From: Polytrichum commune
Lineage: Eukaryota; Streptophyta; Polytrichopsida; Polytrichales; Polytrichaceae
Assembly: GCA_950295325.1 (NCBI GenBank)
Contig: OX485803.1
Location: 74,293,554-74,357,553, forward strand
Length of the DNA: 64,000 bases
Direction of reading: 5' to 3'
Positions within the stretch are counted from its first letter, which is position 1. Every line of letters starts with the position of its first letter. A model generated the notes under the pieces. It searched no databases, had not been told where the DNA came from, and saw nothing but the letters and a program-made list of their open reading frames with translations. Position numbers and translations under genes: made by a program. Shown here piece after piece: positions 12,769-22,821 of this stretch.

Positions 12769-12771
<3 letters not shown>

Positions 12772-13110
12772 CCGCCATCCTTCCCTTGGTGGCAATGGCT
12801 CCCTATATGTGGATGAGTGGGGTGCACTCACCATATAGGGAGTGCACCACCAAACTCCTATATACTGTTAATAGTCAGTATAATGCTCTCAATTATAACA
12901 TGGTTAACTGTTTGAGTATTTGAAGTGATATCAGGGTCAAATGGTTACTAAGAAAGAGAAATAGCCCGTCACACTATTTGTGACAGAACTTTCTCATATT
13001 CTTTATAATCTGTCCGAGCGGAAAAAGGCAAAACGAATGCACTTATTTCCTATATATAGACAGAAATGTTGTTTAAGAACAGAATTAAGAAGGCACCATA
13101 TGTAAGGGAA
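12769..13110. other. 3' interior spacer of the retroelement
   Basis: Region between the ORF2 stop and the 3' repeat. On the element's sense strand a purine-rich stretch (aagggaaggatggcggga) lies just before the repeat. It could serve as a polypurine tract, but it is interrupted by pyrimidines. Confidence 0.35.
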
Positions 13111-15312
13111 TCATATGTAATTGGTAGGTCCGTAAGAAGGACACAACACTCTGATAGTTGTAGGAACTAACCTCTCTAAATATTGCACCACCCTCAAGAT
13201 ATCAAATCTGAGACCTGGGAATGAGCCATGTCGTAGAAACTTAATCAATCGGCTTTTTAACTTGTGTGGTCGGAACCCATTTTCTGTCAATGTTCGCAGC
13301 AGAAACTCCAATTCGTTCTGAGCGTCAAATTCGTTGCTAGACAGATACAATATTGGGAAGGCCTGTGACTGTATTATGTTGTATGATTGTGAAACACTGC
13401 GATTGGATCTGAATTGTAGAAATTGGGAATATCGAAAGGGTAGGTTTCTGCGCTTATCAAACTTGTGGGTCCGAAACACTCCATCAAGTTCATTCATGAC
13501 AGAAATCTGCATGTTCATGAAATGAGCACTAGTACCTCTTTTTGGAAACAACACGGAGAATTTGTCAATCTCACTTTTTATTTCCACAATCTGAAGTGGA
13601 TAAATCCAGAATGGGTTGGAAGCAACTCTTTCCGAGTTAGGGTCCATAAATTGCTGAATATCCCCATTATTAAGTATACATAGGTCATCAATGTATCGAA
13701 AGGAGTGTCTGAACCTCTTCATTAGGTCAGTCCTCCCTAGAGTAGCCAATCGGGATATAAAACTAGTTTCGTAGTATAGAAAATACAAGTTGCACCAGAG
13801 AGGACTGCATGAGAAGCCCATAGGGATTCCAGAAATCTGTTGCCATACTCGATCCCCTAGTGTGACAAAGCAATTTGAACTAAGCCATCGATTGAGACTT
13901 ACAAGCCTTTCCTCCGTAATCTCAACCCATATTTCACCATTTGGGCAGTGTGACGCCCATCTAGTTGAGGATGCATTCATTTTCCTTTCATCAAACCTGA
14001 CCCATAGGCTCTGCGTGGACCTTGGATGATCAATTCTTTTTTGCTGGAATGCAAAAGAGATTAATTCTGATATTGCATCCATTAAATTGTCATCACCCTC
14101 CAAGGGGATTGCCTCATAGCAATGTGCTATGTCGGCAACGAAAATATCGTAGACTTTATTCGGCAAATTAAGTGCTATGTCTAACACAGAATCTATCATC
14201 CAAAAATTCTTGGTCATAATTCCCAATATTGAGCAATAGGACTGAGTCCTTTTAGCAAACCACAGTTTAAGTACTGGGAGGATCCCCATTAAAGCCGCTG
14301 TGACCAATTGTGCAATAGTCGAAAAAACTGACATATGCGCATTAGTAAGCCAACGATAAGTATTCTTATGTTGTTTAAACGTACCCATCAGATAGGGTAG
14401 CCTAGCATTCTGGTGCGGTATTTCAGGCAAGAGGGAACATATGTCCTCAAAAACCATCTCCGCTTTCTTTAAGGGGTTAATCCACTCTCCTTTGTGCAGA
14501 CATGGTGCAAAGTCTTTACCTTGCAGGCGCAGTAAAGCCTGTGCCCGCATGTGGTTGACACAAATAAAGCTGGCATTGGACGAGGCTTTGTCAAGCCCTG
14601 CCATAAACAGGAACTGTTGGAGCCAATAAAGCTCATCCATGGCAGAATCAATCTTCTTAAGGGATGGTTGAGAATATTTAAAACCTCCCTCATTTGTTGA
14701 AGCTTTTTCTTTTAGAATCTGCCATGTCCTATTCCTGATCCAAGGGAATTGCTCAAGAGGGTCAATTTGTAAAATCATACAAACTTGAGACCAAGCTACC
14801 AGAACAGTCTCAACCACTTCGTGTAGAAGTGTTTGGCGAAGAGGGATATGATTCAGGCCATATATAAAATTCTGCCTGAGAGTATGATCTCTGATGATCA
14901 TAGTATCCATCGTTCGAACATGCATGTCCGTGACCGATGGGATTTGCATATCAGGGGTCTTTCCAGCCGTGTTAGGATCTAGGAATTTTATAAATCTCTT
15001 ATGGGAATTGCAGGGGCAGGGAGATTGGAAAGTGTTCTCATCAAAAACAAAGTCACGGAAGACTTTTGCTGGTCGATATGCTAACGAGCAAAACTGCTCA
15101 TGGTATCGCCATCCGAAAGTGATATATTCAAGGTGCATTGTTAAATCCTCATATCCTTGTCTAATAAGAGCCTCTATACATATATGGCGTATATTGACCC
15201 ACTCCATAGCCCTATTAGGGTATAGCACATGTACAAACCCAATCCTTTGTTGTTTGGATTCTTTTATCAATATGTTCTTTCCCAATACATCTTTCGCAAT
15301 AGATCTTGACAC
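13111..15312 (-). CDS. Reverse transcriptase (ORF2 of the retroelement)
   Basis: An intact frame of 733 codons counted from a GTG at 15312; the same frame is open back to 15360, just after a TGA, and has no ATG until about codon 36. RT motifs are visible in order: FKQHKNTYRWLTN from residue 312 (fingers), VADIAHCYEAIPL with catalytic Asp394 (motif A), ISGIPMGFSCSPLWCNL around 495 (motif B) and FRYIDDLCILNN with YIDD at 540-543 (motif C). After that come IYPLQIVEIKSE, an SAHFMNMQISV block and a FDKRRNLPFRYSQF block. The N-terminal part has CPCNSH followed by a stretch ending TLRQNFIYGLNHIPLR. This pattern resembles RTs close to Penelope-like elements rather than gypsy, copia or LINE enzymes. 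No RNase H, integrase or GIY-YIG domain follows. It is expected to make cDNA of its own transcript. Confidence 0.85.
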   Translation of the reverse strand: MSRSIAKDVLGKNILIKESKQQRIGFVHVLYPNRAMEWVNIRHICIEALIRQGYEDLTMHLEYITFGWRYHEQFCSLAYRPAKVFRDFVFDENTFQSPCPCNSHKRFIKFLDPNTAGKTPDMQIPSVTDMHVRTMDTMIIRDHTLRQNFIYGLNHIPLRQTLLHEVVETVLVAWSQVCMILQIDPLEQFPWIRNRTWQILKEKASTNEGGFKYSQPSLKKIDSAMDELYWLQQFLFMAGLDKASSNASFICVNHMRAQALLRLQGKDFAPCLHKGEWINPLKKAEMVFEDICSLLPEIPHQNARLPYLMGTFKQHKNTYRWLTNAHMSVFSTIAQLVTAALMGILPVLKLWFAKRTQSYCSILGIMTKNFWMIDSVLDIALNLPNKVYDIFVADIAHCYEAIPLEGDDNLMDAISELISFAFQQKRIDHPRSTQSLWVRFDERKMNASSTRWASHCPNGEIWVEITEERLVSLNRWLSSNCFVTLGDRVWQQISGIPMGFSCSPLWCNLYFLYYETSFISRLATLGRTDLMKRFRHSFRYIDDLCILNNGDIQQFMDPNSERVASNPFWIYPLQIVEIKSEIDKFSVLFPKRGTSAHFMNMQISVMNELDGVFRTHKFDKRRNLPFRYSQFLQFRSNRSVSQSYNIIQSQAFPILYLSSNEFDAQNELEFLLRTLTENGFRPHKLKSRLIKFLRHGSFPGLRFDILRVVQYLERLVPTTIRVLCPSYGPTNYI

Positions 15313-15367
15313 AACAGGTTTGTGGATGAAATCTGTTACATACCAGAGTAAGTAGTTCAGTCAAAGC

Positions 15368-17065
15368 TTAATCCCAGCTTATATTTCTGCCAAAAACTGG
15401 AGAAGAAATGGTAGATGTATTAGATCCACCACTAGAGCCCTCAACGCCACTGTGTAATTCATTATTAAGAGATACAGGCTCCCTGTGAGTCTCTGATCCA
15501 TGTACATTACTGCGGATGCGCGAGTTATCATTCTGTTGTTCATGTACAGCAGAAGATCCTCGGTTGCCATAACGCCTTTGATTGTTGTAAGCACCACGCC
15601 CTCGTCCAGGACCATGTGTATTAGGGCGCTGGTGTGAAGAAAAACCACGTCCCCTTCCACCATTTTGGGCCCGCTTATGAGGGTTATGACCAGAATCTTG
15701 GTTTAAGTCTGGTAACGCCCTTTTGAACGAGAGATTAGCCGGATGGCTAATTCCTACGTTAGAGCACGGCCTAATCATCCGTTCGATTTTACGGATGCCT
15801 GCACCATCACCGTGTTTAGCCAGCAACTTGTTCTTCGGAGTAGTTGCAAACTCCAAAGCGCCTTCAATCATCAGAGAACGTATATGTGCAAAGGTAACCG
15901 ATGCTTTGACAGCATCCCGAGCTGCAGTTTCTAACCAACCGATCAATGCTGCATACTTTGAGCAGAGATGCCCCTTAGCTGGGAAGAATAGATCAAGGTT
16001 ATGAATCATGCACCACACCGCATGATCGAACCAGATCATTTTTCCGGTACAAGCCTCCTTTGGTCCGTTTAAAGGGCAACCGCACCTTATGAATGGGCGG
16101 TTGACGTTCCACCAATTTTGGCGGTGTTTCTTATCCCTTTGAAGACCAAGGGGAAGATCCTGTCTAGTGCAGACATGTACCCCCTCCGTGATACTACACT
16201 TCTTGGGATCATAAGCCGAAATGGGAAAAGCAGCAGTAAGCTTACACCCATTTTTCAGAGGTTGTTCATTGTTGATTGCATTTGAAATAGCAATCTCAAC
16301 TTCTTGGTCGGAGAGGGAAGCCCAACACTTCCACATCTCAATCGTGATAGGCGCCAAGTGATTGATATTAGGGTGCATCCACATGCGGTTCTCAAGGCCA
16401 CCAAGTCGCAACTCCAATTGTCTGGGTGGGAGCCAAGGAACAGAAGGTCCTAAGCCAGAAGCCTCAAGCTTATCGAGGTCTGCTGCGGCTTGGTTAGCAG
16501 TGATATTAGCACAATACTGGAGGATCGCATCCTTCTCGTCTTCTGGTATCGGCAGTCTTGTTAGGAGCGACTTCGGCGGTTGTGATACAACATCCCTTGC
16601 GGGCGTGCTACCTATTATCAGGATCCTGCTTTTTGGCGGATTGGAACCCTTTTCCGGCGGGTTCTTGACTTCTGGGTTAGCACTTAGTAGGGCATCATCG
16701 ATAAGCTTAGTCTGAGCGGCCATACGCTCAGCATCTTGATCATCAGAGGCAAGAATATTGGGAAGATCATCGAACAGCTCCTGGAGCTTTCGCATTCCCT
16801 TTTCCTCCGAATGTAAACACGCATCAAGCAGCATAGTCCAATAACGCAGATCCAAGACCTCAAGCAAGGTAGGGGCATGTAAACCTTCGTCGTTAGTATC
16901 TGCTAGAGCCTCTGTATCAAGACGCTGCACAGCAGAATGAAAATTGATACTCGCGATTGAGGCCATAGTAGCCTGGATACCAGGAGTCGGCGGAGTTAAC
17001 GGCTCCTTATACCCCTTCTGCACCAGGTCGTTGTGCCAGCTCGGGGGCTGTGTATAGTCACCCAT
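15368..17065 (-). CDS. ORF1 protein, Gly/Arg-rich, probably RNA-binding
   Basis: Starts at an ATG (17065) about 245 bp inside the 5' repeat and runs 565 codons to TAA at 15370-15368. I recognise no family. The central part has a Cys/His cluster (RCGCPLNGPKEACTG, then WFDHAVWCMIHN, then HLCSKY) that could bind zinc. Residues from about 470 onward are rich in Gly, Arg, Asn and Gln with RGRG and GRGRG repeats, typical of nucleic-acid-binding tails. It lies directly upstream of the RT with an 8-bp gap between its stop and the opening of the RT frame, the place of a gag-like protein. No CCHC knuckle or capsid signature is seen. By position and composition it may package the element RNA; this is inference. 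Confidence 0.7.
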   Translation of the reverse strand: MGDYTQPPSWHNDLVQKGYKEPLTPPTPGIQATMASIASINFHSAVQRLDTEALADTNDEGLHAPTLLEVLDLRYWTMLLDACLHSEEKGMRKLQELFDDLPNILASDDQDAERMAAQTKLIDDALLSANPEVKNPPEKGSNPPKSRILIIGSTPARDVVSQPPKSLLTRLPIPEDEKDAILQYCANITANQAAADLDKLEASGLGPSVPWLPPRQLELRLGGLENRMWMHPNINHLAPITIEMWKCWASLSDQEVEIAISNAINNEQPLKNGCKLTAAFPISAYDPKKCSITEGVHVCTRQDLPLGLQRDKKHRQNWWNVNRPFIRCGCPLNGPKEACTGKMIWFDHAVWCMIHNLDLFFPAKGHLCSKYAALIGWLETAARDAVKASVTFAHIRSLMIEGALEFATTPKNKLLAKHGDGAGIRKIERMIRPCSNVGISHPANLSFKRALPDLNQDSGHNPHKRAQNGGRGRGFSSHQRPNTHGPGRGRGAYNNQRRYGNRGSSAVHEQQNDNSRIRSNVHGSETHREPVSLNNELHSGVEGSSGGSNTSTISSPVFGRNISWD

Positions 17066-17192
17066 GTGCTCACATTAGTATGTTCACAGGAACTTACGTC
17101 ACTTATATCATAAGTATCCTATTGACATAGCTGCCACAGTCCAGGAGAAGGCATAACAAGACAGGAAGACTGCTGTTCAGACCGTAGGAATT

Positions 17193-17234
17193 ATTCCACA
17201 GAAATTGGTCCACAGAAATTATTCCACAGAAATT
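17193..17234 (+). repeat. Three tandem 14-bp repeats in the element leader
   Basis: Three consecutive copies of a unit containing tccacagaaatt, between the 5' repeat and the ORF1 start. Role unknown. Confidence 0.8.
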
Positions 17235-17310
17235 ACTCACAAAAGAGTATACATACCACTCAGATTCTCAAGATACTTCAAATCCCTTTGAAGTAATGGG
17301 TATATGAGAA

Positions 17311-18875
17311 GAGAGCTGACTAATCTTGTCTGGATTAGAGTCATGTCACAATAGGTCATGTCACACCTATTGTAGAGTTATGTTATGTAAAGTCATTGAC
17401 AACATACATCCTTGTTGGAATAAGGTCTTGATAATCTCATGGTATATATATGTGTGTGTACTTCTTAGTTATGAAATGTTTCCAAGAAGTCACAGATATG
17501 TGGTAATTTCTGTTTTATCGGTTGTCCGTTAACCATAATTTATATATGAGTCGTTATAGACCCTTATATTCATATCTGGATCAGACCAGTCTAGAGAGTG
17601 TCCTGGTATTATATTCACAGATATAAGCTCACTTCTTAGTCTGTAGTTTTAGATATTTCATGTGGTCAGTATCTCAGCAGTTAATCACCAACTGAGCAGA
17701 CTTACTTCATCAATCCATCTATACTGAACAACTCTTCTTAGTCAGCAATAGGACTTGTAGTATAGAATATATACTCGTCCTAAGTTAGTATCCTCAACAA
17801 CAGGTCCATATATACCCTTCATGATTTTATAGTAAAAAGATCCAGTAACTTTTGAAATCACCATCAACCCATTTTCCTTCTTTCTCAATCTGCAATATCT
17901 CAACAGTACTTTATGTAGTTCGAAATAGTCTGTTCAAAGAATACTGAATCAAAGAATTTACAGGGACAGATCCATGGGTATGTTTCCTCTGTAAATTTAT
18001 AACATCCTGAAGTATAGTCAGATTATCACCACGTCTTATATAGACAGGAATTGTACTTAACATCATTATTAGAGTATTATATGAAAATGATCACGAATGA
18101 TAATACTCATCACCACTTCTCTAGGAGAAATTTCAAGAAAGATAATTGGTGAAGGGACAATTTCTTCCGAAGGTGCACCGCACTTGTAGAAGAGGTCCTC
18201 ACCTGTGCCCATGCTCCCCAAATTACCAAAAGATAAATTAGTAGAGCGTACAACAGGTGTAGGCGGACCATCTTACTTGTTATCGATGTCAACAAGGCAA
18301 TGCTACTTCCATGGAAATAGTTAACATACTCTTATATATATATATTGAATTGCTTATGAAGAAGCATTTGTCATTCTTGAATCAAGAAATAAATGATAGA
18401 TGTTAAAGTACATAAACTGATAATCACAAGAACTCATATATATCGTCAAGTGTAGAATCATTTGATCGACACCTTATATTCATCTTGCGCTGAGCTATTC
18501 TTTTTGGTCATCTTGAAGAACAGTGTGATCAGAGTATATTGAGGTAATCGGCTCACAACCCTGCTTCACAGACTGAATCACCGAAATATTTCCTATGGTA
18601 TCAGGATTTCGGGCCTTCAGGGATATGTTCAGTAATCTCTGTGGAACTACACCTCACGCTCAGAGACTGCACTCGCAGACTTATCTCTTCTCTACTTCAC
18701 AGCCAACCTCTGTCACTCAGCACTATCCATCCGCACTATAGAGGTGAGCCGTAATGGCATCGAGGGAGTTCCTTCAGCGGTGCTTTCTGGGGCTTCAATC
18801 CCCTTCTTTATATTGTGATAGTACTTTTTTCACGGGCAGCCCGTCAACTTTTTGGACAGGAGCCCTTAAATCAAG

Positions 18876-18908
<33 letters not shown>
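17311..18908 (-). repeat. 5' terminal direct repeat (LTR or pseudo-LTR)
   Basis: Second copy of the 1.6-kb repeat, upstream of ORF1 and expected to hold the promoter. A TATA-like tatatatata run near 18330-18342 is present in both copies. The copy ends in (GA)n next to ccc at 18909. Confidence 0.9.
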
Positions 18909-18910
<2 letters not shown>

Positions 18911-18940
18911 CTTCTTTTATTTTCTTATAAAAAGAAGAGA

Positions 18941-19272
18941 AGAAAGTTATGAAGGAAAGAAGCTTGCTGGGCCAAAACCCAGCAAGCTTCAAATGGCCAT
19001 AACTTTGTCATATGAAAGTCTATTTGAATATTTTTGGGTCTAAAGTATTCTACTTTCCAAGGCGCTTCTAGTCATGTGTCTAATTTTATTTCCTCCATAA
19101 CTTTCTTATTTCAAACACCCCAGTCAAAATAGACATATCACTAGAAGCGCCTTGGAAAGTAGAGTACTTTAGATCCAAAAAACATTCAAATAGACTTTCA
19201 TATGACAAAGATATGGCCCTTAGAAGCTTGCTGGGTTTTGGCCCAGCAAGCTTCTTTCCTTCATAACTTTCT
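18941..19272. repeat. Long inverted repeat (about 132-bp arms)
   Basis: The left arm 18941-19072 and the right arm 19140-19272 are reverse complements with few mismatches, separated by about 67 bp. Each arm also contains a perfect short palindrome, aagcttgctggg then ccaaaa then cccagcaagctt. A transcript would fold into a long double-stranded hairpin. It starts only 32 bp from the end of the retroelement. Confidence 0.9.
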
Positions 19273-19305
19273 TATTTCACATGCCCTCATCAAATCAAAC
19301 ATAGG

Positions 19306-19439
19306 ACTAGAAGCGCATTGGAAAGGCGAGCACTTTAGATTCAAAAAACATTGAAATAGACTTTCTTATGACAAAGTTATGGCCATTTGAAGCTTGCTGG
19401 GTTTTGGCCCAACAGGTTTCTTTCCTTCATAACTTTCTT
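19306..19439 (+). repeat. Third, diverged arm of the inverted repeat
   Basis: Runs in the same direction as the 19140-19272 arm and is clearly homologous (actagaagcgcattgg, then agcttgctgggttttggccc), but carries more substitutions. It could pair with the left arm as an alternative. Confidence 0.85.
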
Positions 19440-21764
19440 CTCGTCTTTTCTTTTCTTTCAAGGCATCACCTTCTTGCTTATTAATTTTTTTGAAGAGCAT
19501 TCAAAATCGTTTAGTTTGTCTTCAGTATTCAAATTTCCTTGTTCAAAGACAAATTGCAAGAACATTATTTAACAACCGTTACATTTAATTGTGAGTTTTC
19601 TACACGTTTGCTATATATGGCCTTCTGACTACCACATAGAATGTGTTGGAGTATGAGGTCCAAGTCTAAAAACTTCAAACAACAAACCCCTATCTCGGTC
19701 TTGCCTATGTAAGAGAATAGTGATGGCCCGCACCGGACACTGGTTTGGTGATTATATCATTGAAAAATATGTATTGGAATGGAAAAACAATTCAATGGAT
19801 ATTGACATACGAACTCCGAAATTGGTGATGAAAATGGATGTGGCTGTGATTTGAATTAGTTAATCATCTTGTACTATTTGCATGGTTAATGTCATAGGAG
19901 AGAGACGGCCTAAGAAGAAGAAGACGACCCATGTACCTTATCATGGGGTTTCTAACCATAGGAGTCTTGTTGCTTAATAATGTGGAAGAAGGATAATTTA
20001 TGAAGCCCAAACACACCAAGTTCCAAATAACTTTTCTTTCACATGTAGAATACAATAATTAAGACCAACTCAATTTGCAAGGTTTCAAATGTAACATGCT
20101 TGAAGCTTAAGAAGGTCCATTTCAAAACCCATTTGCTAGGTGGAAAGTTCAAAACCCCTTTATGTGTGTATGTATGTACAATTCACTATTGTATAGGAGG
20201 GCCGTGGCCAAAGCTATATGCATGTGTCTTATACGTAGTTCTCCCTTGCATGCATGGCAGGGTAACATGATATGGCCATTTACCAACAAATTATCTACTA
20301 ACACGTAGAACATCCCACAACAAAGCATCTAGAATCCCTCCTCCTCCTCATTAGCAAACCCTTATGACTGCACCTAGGGAGGCCATTCCGTGTACATTAT
20401 GAAACTACATGCGGCTACCCCTATATTATGTGCTATAAATAATTTCAAAAATCTTGTTCAAAACTATTTATATAAAACCATTAAAAACATACCTTATTTT
20501 ACTTTATTGAAATTTGTATTCATCATCATTTTTGTAGCAATGTTTGTAGTTGAATTTTGTGTCATTCCAGTTAGAAACGCTATGTTCAAAATAAAGAAGA
20601 GGTCACAAAATTTAGTTATCAATTTTCCCTATGTAATAGATACCGTGCACATCTACTCAAGGAAATAAAGTTGATCAAATTCTATCCATTTTGGTGATGC
20701 ATCTTAGAAGCACTAATTTCCTTCTTACCGCACATGGTCTTGCACTTAACAAATGGAGTGACATCCCCAAGGACTTCATCTAGTTGTCTCACGTGTGGCC
20801 ATACAACCAACAATCATCCTAATAAGGTTAGTCATGTACACAAGTTGTTCACAACATTATTCCACTTGTCATCAAGGTCACAAGTATACATACATAGAGT
20901 TTTACTGTAAGAGAGTACAAAAGAAAAAGTTATTGCTATGAATTGATTTTTGTTCTAGTAGCCCACAATGGGAGTGAACTCTATGAACTCTCTACACCTC
21001 TAAACCCTAAACCCTAAATCGTGTAGCATTAACTGCAAACACTACACCAACACCTTGGTTCAACAACCTTCCATATAAGATATTACCTCGCGGGATGGAC
21101 TTATCATATAGTAAGGGTTAAGGGCTTGCCCTAACCCTAATCCCTTTGCTTACCATTAAGTGATGGATGGCTCAACTATCTTACACATGGTTCAAATAGC
21201 TTAGAAGGCCTAGATGCCTCACATGTGGCAACCTATCCCATCCTTTAGACTAGGGTATGGGCCGAACCCTTTACCAAGTATGGCCGTCACCTCCCTAGTT
21301 TGTGTTTGGCCATGTAAGTCTATGTATGATAAGTTGTGAAGTATTTTATATTCTCTTGGCTCCTCGTAGCCTAATATTATATTTCATACCTTCATGGCTA
21401 TTCTAGCCCAATTTTATATATATTTTTGGATATATATTACATCTATGTATAAAACCAATTGAGAATATATATATAAATAGATAGAGAGAGAGAGAGTTCA
21501 CTTTTATCATGGTTGCAAGCTCATATGCAAACCCACAACATATTCATGGAACCATGCCATGAGATAATTGATTATCCCAATTGGTGCGTGTTACTATTTG
21601 GAGTTACGCAATGCAATAACATCTTACTTAGAAGTTAATTTCTTACTAACGAAAGTTCAATAGGTTGTTAAAACATTATAAAACACAAATGACTTTGCTT
21701 GGTAAAACGTTCCATTCACATTAAATATTCATAGCACTGCATGACTCTGAAGAGTGCCACACAA
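19440..21764. other. Intergenic region without a recognisable gene
   Basis: AT-rich, no supportable ORF. It contains the third R1 repeat copy and a short telomere-like stretch (taaaccctaaaccctaaa) at 21001-21018. Confidence 0.5.
20775..20885 (+). repeat. Dispersed repeat family R1, copy 3
   Basis: Matches 5219-5330 and 10685-10800 (catacaaccaac, aaggttagtcatgtacac). Confidence 0.45.
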
Positions 21765-21767
21765 TAA

Positions 21768-22818
21768 GGGTTGGTTTACACTACGGTGGAGAAGTCCACC
21801 GGTCATGAAAAAAAAGGCGTTTCTCAATTGTGATTGGTCGAAAATGCAACTCTTGACCGGTGGGTGTTTACACTAGGTGAAGAAAACAATGGTGGTGAAC
21901 TTTTCTCATGGATGATAAAATGACATGGCTGCCTACATGGCGGCACTTTTTGGAGTTGGGCTTCTCCAGAGGAGGAGTTTCTTGTCCGGCCTCAAGAGGC
22001 CGGAGAAGCCCAATTCAATAAAAATTTAATTTTCAAAAAACATATCTGGACCGTAGATTTGCATTATATGATCCAAGAAGAAATTGTGACACATATCCAC
22101 TTGGCCGGTCAAATTTCCACACCACCCTCTCCTTACTCCCAAACAAGAAATATGCCATCATCATAATTGAAGCATTATGGTGATACATGATGGTTTTTTG
22201 TATCACCATAGTTGAAACGATAAAATACTTCAAAACCATAAAGATCATAAGAGAGCACAAAATCTCTCTTCTTCGATTATCCATGATTGAAGATCAAAGA
22301 TAAGAAGAGAGAAATTGATGAGGATGATTAAGAGGAGAGCATGTCTTAAATAATACCAAAGAGTAGTGCTTTGTCCAATGTGTATGGGTTTTCCCCTCTA
22401 CATTCTTAAACACCCAAGGAGACATTTATTTTCTACATGGGCCAAACTTGACAATTGGCAATTTGGCAATTTTCATTATCTTTTGAATAAAATTGAACAT
22501 TATATTACACAATTCTTATGAACACAATTCTTGTTGAAATCTTTTGATACAATGTGAATGTAGAGAATTATGGTTTTTTATCACAAAAGATCTTCACCAT
22601 TAGGTGAACTTCTCTTCACCGGTGGACTTCTCCAGTGGACTTCTCCGCTAAACTTCTCCTCTAGGTGTTTAGACTTCAACCGGTCAAGACTCCTTAAGAA
22701 ATATTTTATTGCCTTTAATTCTTCTCCAGCACATCCACCATTTGCCTCATATAACCATGTCTTGGCCAAGCATTCTTGACCGACCGGAGGCTTTCTCCAC
22801 CGTAGTGTAAACCGGCCC
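21768..22818. mobile_element. 1051-bp TIR element, PIF/Harbinger-like, non-autonomous
   Basis: Terminal inverted repeats of about 28 bp: the left begins GGGTTGGTTTACACTACGG and the right, reverse-complemented, begins GGGCCGGTTTACACTACGG, continuing TGGAGAA in both. A 3-bp TAA flanks each end (21765-21767, 22819-22821). Terminal GGG and TAA target duplications are characteristic of the PIF/Harbinger superfamily. Short ttctcc-type motifs recur near both ends. No transposase ORF is inside, so mobility would depend on another copy. Confidence 0.8.
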
Positions 22819-22821
22819 TAA

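Larger units (their letters stand above)
11171..18908 (-). mobile_element. Retroelement with 1.6-kb direct terminal repeats, ORF1 and RT only
   Basis: Two direct repeats of about 1598 bp (11171-12768 and 17311-18908, constant offset 6140) frame a 4.5-kb interior with two long ORFs on the minus strand, ORF1 (17065-15368) upstream of ORF2 (15312-13111). The repeats look identical by eye and both ORFs are intact, which indicates a very recent insertion. I find no integrase, tyrosine recombinase, RNase H, aspartic protease or GIY-YIG nuclease motif in either ORF, nor another ORF in the interior. No convincing tRNA primer-binding site follows the 5' repeat, and no target duplication is seen (left flank aaggat, right flank cccttc). 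Both ends of the repeat are GA-rich (starts gagag, ends (GA)n). The arrangement could be an LTR-type element or the pseudo-LTR tandem arrangement known for Penelope-like elements. The RT motifs favour something near the latter. Confidence 0.8.

Noticed and set aside
14894-15355. 153-codon plus-strand ORF
   Set aside because: Antisense shadow of the reverse transcriptase frame.
21001-21018. Telomere-like repeats at 21.0 and 24.15 kb as a chromosome end
   Set aside because: Only two or three units each, embedded in ordinary sequence on both sides; interstitial at most.
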